The notes under the pieces were generated by a model that was given only the letters and a program-made list of their open reading frames with translations, was not told the DNA's origin and searched no databases. Shown here one piece after another: positions 1 to 5,604 of a DNA stretch of 6,025 nucleotides (the stretch's first letter is position 1; the number at the start of each line of letters is the position of its first letter). This DNA is from an uncultured Centipeda sp. (GTDB taxonomy: Bacteria; Bacillota; Negativicutes; Selenomonadales; Selenomonadaceae): positions 1-6,025 of the forward strand of contig CALALM010000218.1 in NCBI GenBank assembly GCA_937925565.1, written 5' to 3'. The position numbers were made by a program, and so were the translations under genes.

Positions 1-2
1 CC

Positions 3-704
3 ATCGGTATTTTGGTCAATGCCGTCATTGAACGGATACCGGGACTCAACAAGATCAATCTGAGCCCGGAGGGCGTCATCCAAAAACTAGGTGTTCTTGG
101 AAAACCCATTACGCTTGCCACGATTCTCGGCGCGGGCATGGGCGTGCTTGCCGGTTGGGGCGTTGGACAATGTGCATTCCTTGCGGTTCAAGTGGCTGCT
201 GTTATGATCCTCCTGCCGAAAATGGTAGAGATTACTGTCGAGGGCGTCATGATTGTCCGCGATCAGGCGGAGACGGTGCTGAAAAAGATCTTCCCGGGAC
301 GGGAATTCAACATCGGCATGGATACGGCGCTTCTGATCGGCGAGCCATGTATTATCGCAACAGGGCTGCTGCTCATTCCTGCCGCACTTTTCATCTCGAT
401 CATTCTGCCGGGGAATCGCATGCTGCCGTTCGTCGATCTTGCATCGATCGTGTTCGTCATCTCCATGGTGGCTCCCTTCTGTAAGCGCAATATGTTCCGC
501 ATCTTTATTACGGGACTCTTTATCGTGACAATTGCGCTCTATGCAGGAAGCAACTTGTCGGGAATTTATGGCGTTGCAGCAGATCAGGCAAATGTGAGGC
601 TGCCAAGCAATGTTACGTCGACCGAGCTGGGCAATCTGGTGTCGTCTTACAATACACCGGCTGGCTGGGCTTTGGTAAAATTGGGTGAGATGATCGGAAA
701 GTAA
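3..704 (+). CDS. PTS galactitol-type permease, EIIC component (5' partial)
   Basis: Membrane channel subunit of a phosphoenolpyruvate-dependent sugar phosphotransferase system of the Gat (galactitol) family. It moves a polyol or sugar across the inner membrane while EIIB phosphorylates it. The frame is open to the window's left edge, so the TTG at 12 is not a real start; the 233 visible residues are about the C-terminal half of a family usually some 420-450 aa long. Visible residues include hydrophobic helices near 38-71, 107-136, 142-160 and 165-184. The family-typical GEP (113-115) is followed by ATGLLLIP and then LPGNRMLPFVDLA (135-147), which closely matches the conserved GatC block. The end is a polar tail after a Gly-rich stretch. 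EIIA and EIIB are not in the window and would be expected upstream. The TAA stop lies next to the ribosome binding site of the following dehydrogenase, so the genes are probably cotranscribed. The EIIC-Gat family call is firm; the substrate is open, since relatives carry galactitol, pentitols and other polyols. Confidence 0.93.
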   Translation: MGILVNAVIERIPGLNKINLSPEGVIQKLGVLGKPITLATILGAGMGVLAGWGVGQCAFLAVQVAAVMILLPKMVEITVEGVMIVRDQAETVLKKIFPGREFNIGMDTALLIGEPCIIATGLLLIPAALFISIILPGNRMLPFVDLASIVFVISMVAPFCKRNMFRIFITGLFIVTIALYAGSNLSGIYGVAADQANVRLPSNVTSTELGNLVSSYNTPAGWALVKLGEMIGK

Positions 705-709
705 AGGAG
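705..709 (+). promoter_or_regulatory. Shine-Dalgarno site for the first hydroxyacid dehydrogenase
   Basis: AGGAG directly follows the TAA stop of the permease gene. It lies 5 nt before a GTG (715) and 11 nt before an in-frame ATG (721), so spacing alone does not settle the start. ATG 721 is preferred because it is the stronger codon and gives a normal MKLIGIGD start; GTG 715 would add only Met-His. Confidence 0.6.
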
Positions 710-720
710 ATGCGGTGCAT

Positions 721-1752
721 ATGAAACTCATCGGGATAGGCGATCTCCTGATACCGGCACGGTATATCGAGGAAGGATTTGCGGGATATCGGCAGAAAGG
801 CGTGCAGATCGAGGTGCTCGACTGGCCGCTGAAAGATTATGAGGAACTGCAGGGGATCAATCTGCAGGTGGAGACGCAGGGGAGCGAAGTCTATGACGTA
901 CCAGACGCGCTCATCAAGAAGTTGCGTGATGCGGAGATCCTCATTACGCAGTTCTGTCCGATTACAAAGAAGGTTCTGGATGCCTGCACGAAGCTCCGAT
1001 TTATTGGTGTTCTGCGCGGCGGATATGAAAATGTGAATGTGACATACGCGGCGCAGAAAGGTGTCACCGTTTACCATACCCCGGGGCGCAATGCGACTGC
1101 CGTCGCTGATTTCACCATCGGAATGATTCTGAGCGAATGCCGCAATATTGCACGTGCGCATGCAAATCTGAAAGCGGGGCGTTGGGTTCGCGACTATGTG
1201 AATGCTGCGACGGTACCCGATCTGGAGGATAAGACCGTTGGCATCATCGGTATGGGGCAGATCGGTCGGAAGGTTGCCAAGAGGCTGCATGGATTCGATG
1301 TGCGGATACTCGGCTACGATCCCTATGCGGACACATTGCCGGATTACGTTGTACGCGCTTCTTTGGACGAACTGCTTGAACAAGCAGATTTTGTGACAAT
1401 ACACGGCCGCCTTACCGACGAGACGAAGGGGATGATGAACGCGCATGCTTTCTCCTTGATGAAGCCGACAGCATATTTCATCAACACGGCGCGTGCCGGA
1501 CTCGTCGACGAAGCAGCTCTGTATGCGGCGCTGAAGGAAAGACGAATTCAGGGAGCGGCGTTGGATGTCTTTGAGCATGAGCCGCTCAAAGAGGATGATC
1601 CCTTGGTCGGTCTTGACAACGTTACCATCACACCTCATTTGGCAGGAGGTACCGTAGATGCCTTCCTGCATTCGCCCGTATTGCTTGCCCGCGAGATGGA
1701 GGGGGCGCTCTCCGGCGATCTGACATCGCGCTACATCGTGCGGCAGAAATGA
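721..1752 (+). CDS. D-isomer-specific 2-hydroxyacid dehydrogenase (SerA/PGDH-like)
   Basis: Cytosolic NAD(P)-dependent oxidoreductase that interconverts a D-2-hydroxyacid and its 2-oxoacid. Using ATG 721 it has 343 residues, normal for the single-module family without an ACT domain. The N- and C-terminal ends form the substrate domain. The Rossmann domain carries GMGQIG (177-182), with Asp200 of GYDPY as the probable adenine-ribose ligand, which favours NAD. The catalytic triad of the family is visible: Arg258 in NTARAG, Glu287 in FEHEP and His306 in TPHLAGG. The substrate-domain block RGGYEN (99-104) and the segment AVADFT (127-132) recur in the second dehydrogenase at 5605. The gene follows the PTS permease by 16 bp, and its TGA is 8 bp before the SDR start, so it is inside the operon. 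Although the fold is that of phosphoglycerate dehydrogenase, the sugar-catabolic context argues against serine synthesis. The likely substrate is a sugar acid or an aldolase-derived hydroxyacid, but this is inference. Confidence 0.92.
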   Translation: MKLIGIGDLLIPARYIEEGFAGYRQKGVQIEVLDWPLKDYEELQGINLQVETQGSEVYDVPDALIKKLRDAEILITQFCPITKKVLDACTKLRFIGVLRGGYENVNVTYAAQKGVTVYHTPGRNATAVADFTIGMILSECRNIARAHANLKAGRWVRDYVNAATVPDLEDKTVGIIGMGQIGRKVAKRLHGFDVRILGYDPYADTLPDYVVRASLDELLEQADFVTIHGRLTDETKGMMNAHAFSLMKPTAYFINTARAGLVDEAALYAALKERRIQGAALDVFEHEPLKEDDPLVGLDNVTITPHLAGGTVDAFLHSPVLLAREMEGALSGDLTSRYIVRQK

Positions 1753-1754
1753 GG
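1751..1754 (+). promoter_or_regulatory. Shine-Dalgarno site that decides the SDR start
   Basis: GAGG, overlapping the TGA stop of the upstream gene (1750-1752), lies 6 nt before ATG 1761. The alternative ATG at 1749, which overlaps the stop as ATGA, has no purine-rich site in front of it. This supports initiation at 1761 by translational coupling to the upstream gene. Confidence 0.6.
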
Positions 1755-1760
1755 TGTGTG

Positions 1761-2516
1761 ATGGATTTCGGATTACAGGGAAAAAATGCGCTCGTGGTCG
1801 GAGGCACGAAGGGGCTCGGGCGAGCGACCTGTGAGCTCTTTGCGCAGGAGGGCACGAACGTCATTGCAGTCAGCCGGCATGGGGATGAATGTGCCGCACT
1901 TGCAGCTGACCTGCGGGACAGATATGGAATACGTGCCGCAGGTCTTGCATGCGATCTGAGCGGCAGCAATCGCGGTGATATTGTGCGTGAGGCACTTGCG
2001 GCGTTCGGCACACTGGATATACTCGTCAATGCTGCGGGCATCTGGCCGCAGGCCTATGTCCTCAATATGGAGGAGGAGGATTTCCGCCATACCATCGAGG
2101 TCAATCTGATCAGTCCATTTGTCCTGTGTCGTGATTTTGCTCGGTATCTGGTCGCTCAGAAGAGGTCGGGGAAGATTGTGAACGTTGTGTCACAGGCGGC
2201 GTTTACCGGGTCAACAACGGGACACGCGCACTATGCGGCTTCCAAGGGCGGACTGGTATCCTTTACGGTGTCGCTTGCACGCGAGCTTGCGCCGCATGGT
2301 GTCAATGTCAATGCAGTTGCGCCCGGGATTATGGATACGCCCATGATTCACGAGGTGCTGAAGACATGCAGAGAGTATTACTGTCAGCGAATTCCACTGG
2401 GCAGAGTCGCAGAGCCGGAGGAAGTCGCGTACAGCATCCTGTTCTTGTGCTCGAATAAGGCGGACTATCTGACGGGAATCACGCTGGACGCCACGGGCGG
2501 CATGCTGATGAGGTAA
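1761..2516 (+). CDS. Short-chain dehydrogenase/reductase (classical SDR)
   Basis: Cytosolic NAD(P)-dependent alcohol/ketone oxidoreductase of the classical SDR family. The product has 251 residues, the usual size, and begins MDFGLQGKNALVVGG. The cofactor motif is GGTKGLG (14-20), with Gly where TGxxxGxG normally has Thr. NAAG is at 90-93. The catalytic tetrad is complete: Asn115, Ser144, Tyr158 and Lys162 (YAASK). The conserved APG turn (187-189) precedes MDTPM, and the C-terminus ends LDATGGMLMR as in many sugar and 3-oxoacyl reductase relatives. Arg39 just after the second strand (SRH) hints at NADP(H), but weakly. ATG 1749, overlapping the previous stop, would add four residues (MRCV) but lacks a ribosome binding site. 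Between a hydroxyacid dehydrogenase and a sugar kinase, it most plausibly oxidises a polyol or polyol phosphate to a ketose, or epimerises via a keto intermediate. Substrate is unknown; a role in fatty-acid synthesis is unlikely in this context. Confidence 0.92.
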   Translation: MDFGLQGKNALVVGGTKGLGRATCELFAQEGTNVIAVSRHGDECAALAADLRDRYGIRAAGLACDLSGSNRGDIVREALAAFGTLDILVNAAGIWPQAYVLNMEEEDFRHTIEVNLISPFVLCRDFARYLVAQKRSGKIVNVVSQAAFTGSTTGHAHYAASKGGLVSFTVSLARELAPHGVNVNAVAPGIMDTPMIHEVLKTCREYYCQRIPLGRVAEPEEVAYSILFLCSNKADYLTGITLDATGGMLMR

Positions 2517-2523
2517 AGACACG

Positions 2524-2531
2524 AAAGGAGG
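2524..2531 (+). promoter_or_regulatory. Strong Shine-Dalgarno site of the kinase gene
   Basis: AAAGGAGG, a near-perfect anti-16S complement, ends 7 nt before ATG 2539. It is among the best ribosome binding sites in the window, which suggests that the kinase is translated at a high rate and independently of the SDR. Confidence 0.7.
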
Positions 2532-2538
2532 GGCTGTC

Positions 2539-4068
2539 ATGGCAAAATATTTAATCGGAATCGATGCCGGCAACACATCGAGCAAGGCGGTCATTTTTGA
2601 TGAAGCGGGAAAGGTGGTCGCTTCGTCCTCGACGAAAAGCTCCGAGCGCATGCATCTTGCGCCGCGCGGCAGAGGATTTGAGGAGTTCGATGTCGATGAG
2701 CTCTGGCACATGGTATCGCAGTGCATCAAGCGGGCGATCGAGAAGTCCGGTGTCGCGGCAGAGGATATTGCCGGTATAGGGATTACTTCTTTTGGCAACG
2801 GCATCGTATTCCTCGATGAAAAAGGTTGGTCCATTGCGCCCGGGTGTTTTTCGCAGGATTATCGTGCCAATGATATTATCGCGCTGTATCAGCGGGAGGG
2901 CACCTATGATAAGATCAACCGCATGGTGCATGGAACGCTGTTTGCAGGAGAGCCGGGGCCGATCCTGCGTTGGTACAAGGAGCACGAGCGTGCTGTTTAT
3001 GACAGAATCGGCAGCGTGCTGATGTTCAAGGACTATCTGATGTATCGTCTGTCCGGCAAGTTTGCTACGGATCTCAATGTTTTCGGCGGATCCTTTATGG
3101 TCGATATGGATACGATGGAGTACTCGGAAGAACTGATGAATCTCTATGGTATTCCGGAGATGATCGACAAGCTGCCGACACTGTATTCGAGTCCGGAGCA
3201 GATTGTCGGCACTGTGACGAAGGATGCGGCAGAGCTGACCGGCCTCCGAGAGGGCACTCCGATCGCCGCAGGCATGATGGATATTCTGGCGAGTCTTGTC
3301 GGAGCAGGAGCAACGGGCGAAGGCGTGATTACGTCCATTGCCGGCTCGTGGTGCATTAACGAGACGCATTCAGATCGTGTGATACCGAATGCATCGAGCA
3401 ATATGCCGTATATTCACAAAAACGAATACCTGAACTGTTCGTATACGGGGGCATCCGCGACGAACTACGAATGGTTCCATCACGTACTCGGAGATAAGGC
3501 GCGGCTGGCTGCCGTCTATGAACAGCGCGACTATTATGATGTGCTGAACGAATGGATTCTAAAGGCGGAGCCAAATATGGATACGCCGTACTTCCAGCCG
3601 TTTGTCGCCTCGCCCAGCATCCATGTGAATGCGCGCGCAGGGTTCAGCAACATCAATACGCACACATCTTACGGAGAACTGTGCTATGCGGTTGTCGAAG
3701 GGATCGCGTTTATTCACAAACATCACATTGACTTTCTTATTGCTGCCGGACTGCCCGCAACGCTCATCCGATTGACGGGAGGAATGGCAAAGAGCCCTGT
3801 GTGGACGCAGATCTTTGCCGATACCATGAACCTGCCTGTCGAAGTCGTAGAGTGTGATGAGACGGGGGCGCATGGCGTTGCCATCGTTGCTGGCATCGGT
3901 GCGGGCGTATACAAGAGTTATGAAGAAGCGTTCGAGCGCTCGGTCAAACTGAAGGCGCCGGTCGTTCCAAATCCGGAAAAGGTCGTGTTCTATCAAAAGC
4001 GATATGCCCAGTGGCAGCGGCTGAACCGTCATTTGTTGGCGTACTGGGGTGAGAAGCAGGATGGCTAG
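2539..4068 (+). CDS. FGGY-family carbohydrate kinase (L-xylulose kinase-like)
   Basis: ATP-dependent sugar kinase of the FGGY family, which phosphorylates a ketose, polyol or related carbonyl compound in the cytosol. At 509 residues it has full family length. The N-terminal actin-like lobe starts GIDAGNTSSKAV (7-18) with the phosphate-binding loop and Asp9. The second lobe carries AAGMMDILASLVGAG, in which Asp248 is the probable catalytic base. The C-terminal signature region RLTGGMAKSPVWTQIFAD (411-428) contains the nucleotide-binding GG. A segment GITSFGNGIVFLDEKG (81-96), later QDYRAN, and the LLRW-like ILRWYKEHE (142-150) resemble L-xylulose kinase (LyxK) as I recall it. LsrK, the autoinducer-2 kinase, and erythritol kinases are alternatives of the same architecture. 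The start is fixed by a strong ribosome binding site. Its stop overlaps the start of the GlpP-like gene by 8 nt. Finding an FGGY kinase beside a PTS permease is unusual, because PTS substrates arrive already phosphorylated. Confidence 0.93.
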   Translation: MAKYLIGIDAGNTSSKAVIFDEAGKVVASSSTKSSERMHLAPRGRGFEEFDVDELWHMVSQCIKRAIEKSGVAAEDIAGIGITSFGNGIVFLDEKGWSIAPGCFSQDYRANDIIALYQREGTYDKINRMVHGTLFAGEPGPILRWYKEHERAVYDRIGSVLMFKDYLMYRLSGKFATDLNVFGGSFMVDMDTMEYSEELMNLYGIPEMIDKLPTLYSSPEQIVGTVTKDAAELTGLREGTPIAAGMMDILASLVGAGATGEGVITSIAGSWCINETHSDRVIPNASSNMPYIHKNEYLNCSYTGASATNYEWFHHVLGDKARLAAVYEQRDYYDVLNEWILKAEPNMDTPYFQPFVASPSIHVNARAGFSNINTHTSYGELCYAVVEGIAFIHKHHIDFLIAAGLPATLIRLTGGMAKSPVWTQIFADTMNLPVEVVECDETGAHGVAIVAGIGAGVYKSYEEAFERSVKLKAPVVPNPEKVVFYQKRYAQWQRLNRHLLAYWGEKQDG

Positions 4069-4624
4069 GACATTTGTGCTGATCCCCTCCGTGCGGGACA
4101 TACGGAATTTGGACAAAGCACTGAAATCGGAGCGGGGCGAAATCCTGCTGAGCACGGTATCTCATATCGGAAATCTTGCCGATCTGACGACACTATGTCA
4201 TAAGTCCGGGAAGGAAGTCGTTGTCAACCATGAGCTCATCGGCGGCCTCGGAACGGATACGATTGCCTTTGAGATGCTGAAGAAAGCCTACAAGGTGGAT
4301 GCCGTCATCGGTTCGAATGTATATCAGGTCAGCAGGGCGAAGGCAGTCGGGCTAAAGACCATTTGGAGGATTGCGCTCCTAGATTCCCTGTCGTTGGAGA
4401 TGGCTTTCCGATCCATTGAGGTGACAAAGCCGGATGCCATCGAGCTCAGACCTGCAATCTGTGCATATGAGTTTCTTGATGCATTCCGCAAAGTGTTTTC
4501 CGGTAAGATTTTTGCAAGCGGTTTTGTCAGTCGGGCTGATTTTGCACAGCGACTCTATCAGCGCGGATTTGATGGGATTATGACGAGTTCGCAGACGATG
4601 TGGGACTGGAATGCAGCTGACTGA
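4061..4624 (+). CDS. GlpP-like regulator (glycerol-3-phosphate responsive antiterminator family)
   Basis: Predicted RNA-level regulator with a TIM-barrel-like fold. In Bacillus subtilis, GlpP binds glycerol-3-phosphate and allows read-through and mRNA stabilisation at the glpD leader. The 187-residue product matches the family length (about 190). Recognisable family landmarks, in order, are NHELIGGLGTD (56-66), AVIGSNVYQVSRAKAVGLKT (81-100), IWRIALLDSLSLE (101-113), KPDAIELRPA (123-132), FASGF (151-155) and GIMTSSQTMW (172-181). Several match the canonical pattern only loosely: typical GlpP has AGG where this has ASG, LPG where this has RPA, and STS where this has TSS. The ligand may therefore not be glycerol-3-phosphate. 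ATG 4061 is preferred; GTG 4049 would add four residues. The start overlaps the kinase's stop codon by 8 nt, with GGTGAG 8 nt upstream as a weak ribosome binding site, so translation is probably coupled. A regulator within a catabolic operon suggests feedback on the operon or its leader. Confidence 0.82.
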   Translation: MARTFVLIPSVRDIRNLDKALKSERGEILLSTVSHIGNLADLTTLCHKSGKEVVVNHELIGGLGTDTIAFEMLKKAYKVDAVIGSNVYQVSRAKAVGLKTIWRIALLDSLSLEMAFRSIEVTKPDAIELRPAICAYEFLDAFRKVFSGKIFASGFVSRADFAQRLYQRGFDGIMTSSQTMWDWNAAD

Positions 4625-4630
4625 AGTGGC

Positions 4631-4637
4631 GAGGAGG
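4631..4637 (+). promoter_or_regulatory. Strong Shine-Dalgarno site of the aldolase gene
   Basis: GAGGAGG ends 7 nt before ATG 4645 and fixes the aldolase start. The 20 bp gap after the GlpP-like gene holds little else. Confidence 0.7.
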
Positions 4638-4644
4638 GATCTAT

Positions 4645-5529
4645 ATGCCTTTGGTAAATATGAAGAAGATGTTGGCAGACGCGAGAACGGGCAAATATGC
4701 TGTCGGTGCATTTGATGTGAGCAACCTTGATATGGCACTGGCTGTCACGGAGGTTGCGGAAGAAAAGAAATCGCCGGTCATCTTGATGGGGTTGGCTGTT
4801 GATCTTGCGGGTGATCGGCTTTCCTATTGGCTCGGTTATTTGCGCAAAATTGCCGAGGCAGCAACCGTTCCTGTTGCAATCCATCTCGATCACGCCGTGG
4901 ACCTTTCGTTTATCAAGCGTTGCATCGACGGCGGTTTTTCTTCCGTGATGTTTGACGGCTCTATGCTGCCTTTGGAGGAGAATGTTCAAAAGACAAGCGA
5001 GGTCGTCGCGTATGCACATCGTTTCGATGTCAGCGTAGAAGCGGAGCTCGGTCATGTGGGAGACGGCATTGTAGGGAGCAGCGAGATCGGTGCTGCGAAG
5101 AAGGATACCTTTGACAATCCCGATGACTTTCTTACACAGCCGAATGAATTGACAGATTTTATCGATCGCACGCAGGTGGACTGCATTGCCGTCGCAGTGG
5201 GAACGGCGCACGGACTTTACGTGCACAAGCCGAAGATCCATTTTGAACGGCTGCAAGAGCTGAACGCAATATCGACTGTGCCGATGGTGATGCATGGCGG
5301 CTCGGGAACGCCGGATGAGCTGATTCGTAAATCCGTTGCAAACGGCATATGCAAGCTGAATATCTTTTCTGAGATGCTGACCGCGTTCAACGGAGCACTC
5401 AAGGCGGAATTGGAGAGCGCGGAGCATTTGGCGATTTGGCCGCACCAGCTTTATCAGAAGCCGCTTGCAGCCTTGCAGGAGGTCGTGCGGCAGAAGATCG
5501 ATCTGGTCGGTTCGGCAGGAAAGGATTGA
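4645..5529 (+). CDS. Class II ketose-bisphosphate aldolase (GatY/KbaY/FBA family)
   Basis: Zinc-dependent aldolase that reversibly splits a ketose (bis)phosphate into dihydroxyacetone phosphate and an aldehyde. The 294 residues are slightly longer than GatY or KbaY (about 284-286). The key residues are present: HLDH with Asp82 as catalytic acid/base and His83 as zinc ligand, VEAELGHVG (131-139), TAHG with zinc ligand His189, and HGGSG with zinc ligand His217. AFDVSNLDM (22-30) matches the N-terminal AFNxxNLE block. Two departures are visible. The loop after ELGHVG, where GatY has GGQEDDV, is longer by about nine residues and lacks the GGxED pattern. The phosphate-site strand reads KLNIFSEM (237-244), where relatives have KINVATEL. 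Both lie around the active site, so substrate choice may differ from tagatose- or fructose-1,6-bisphosphate. It follows the GlpP-like gene by 20 bp. Classing it as a class II aldolase is secure; tagatose specificity is not. Confidence 0.93.
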   Translation: MPLVNMKKMLADARTGKYAVGAFDVSNLDMALAVTEVAEEKKSPVILMGLAVDLAGDRLSYWLGYLRKIAEAATVPVAIHLDHAVDLSFIKRCIDGGFSSVMFDGSMLPLEENVQKTSEVVAYAHRFDVSVEAELGHVGDGIVGSSEIGAAKKDTFDNPDDFLTQPNELTDFIDRTQVDCIAVAVGTAHGLYVHKPKIHFERLQELNAISTVPMVMHGGSGTPDELIRKSVANGICKLNIFSEMLTAFNGALKAELESAEHLAIWPHQLYQKPLAALQEVVRQKIDLVGSAGKD

Positions 5530-5548
5530 GGCTCCAATTGTGACATGG

Positions 5549-5579
5549 GAGTCCCTGCCGCAGTATCGGCAGGAGACTC
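5549..5579 (+). promoter_or_regulatory. Intercistronic stem-loop before the second hydroxyacid dehydrogenase
   Basis: The 75 bp gap 5530-5604 is the largest in the operon. It contains an imperfect inverted repeat: GAGTC-CCTGCCG (5549-5560), a 6-nt loop CAGTAT, and CGGCAGG-A-GACTC (5567-5579). This forms 12 base pairs with one bulged A at 5574. No run of T follows (the next bases are GTCAGAAATATTGGGGG), so it is not a standard intrinsic terminator. It could mark an mRNA processing or stabilisation point, attenuate downstream expression, or serve as an RNA-protein site. The structure is seen in the sequence; the function is inferred. Confidence 0.65.
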
Positions 5580-5591
5580 GTCAGAAATATT

Positions 5592-5596
5592 GGGGG
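5592..5596 (+). promoter_or_regulatory. Probable ribosome binding site of the second hydroxyacid dehydrogenase
   Basis: GGGGG lies 8 nt before ATG 5605, at normal spacing. It is a less canonical Shine-Dalgarno sequence than the AGGAGG sites upstream and lies just downstream of the stem-loop, so initiation here may be weaker or sensitive to that structure. Confidence 0.45.
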
Positions 5597-5604
5597 TATT
5601 GATT

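Noticed and set aside
12..14. TTG as the start of the permease gene
   Set aside because: The frame is open to the window edge with in-frame hydrophobic codons before it, and the product would be about half the family length, so the gene begins outside the window.
613..1671. Long minus-strand open frame of 352 codons opposite the first hydroxyacid dehydrogenase
   Set aside because: The translation resembles no known family and is rich in His, Cys and Arg. The + strand carries a full dehydrogenase with all catalytic motifs, so this is a codon-bias shadow.
721..1752. Calling the first dehydrogenase serA (phosphoglycerate dehydrogenase)
   Set aside because: The fold and catalytic residues fit the broad family, but there is no ACT domain or serine-pathway neighbour, and the operon is catabolic. 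A specific symbol is not supported.
2551..3369. Minus-strand open frame of 272 codons opposite the kinase
   Set aside because: Composition is atypical of a protein and no motif is present; the FGGY kinase on the + strand explains the region.
4049..4051. GTG start for the GlpP-like gene
   Set aside because: It adds only MRSR, has no ribosome binding site at proper spacing, and ATG 4061 begins at the usual N-terminus of the family.
4558..5445. Long minus-strand open frame of 295 codons opposite the aldolase
   Set aside because: No recognisable domain, and it overlaps the well-supported aldolase and the end of the GlpP-like gene. It is a shadow frame.
5549..5600. Rho-independent terminator after the aldolase
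   Set aside because: The stem is strong but is followed by GTCAGAAATATTGGGGG with no T-tract, and a gene on the same strand starts 25 nt after it. Kept as an intercistronic stem-loop instead.
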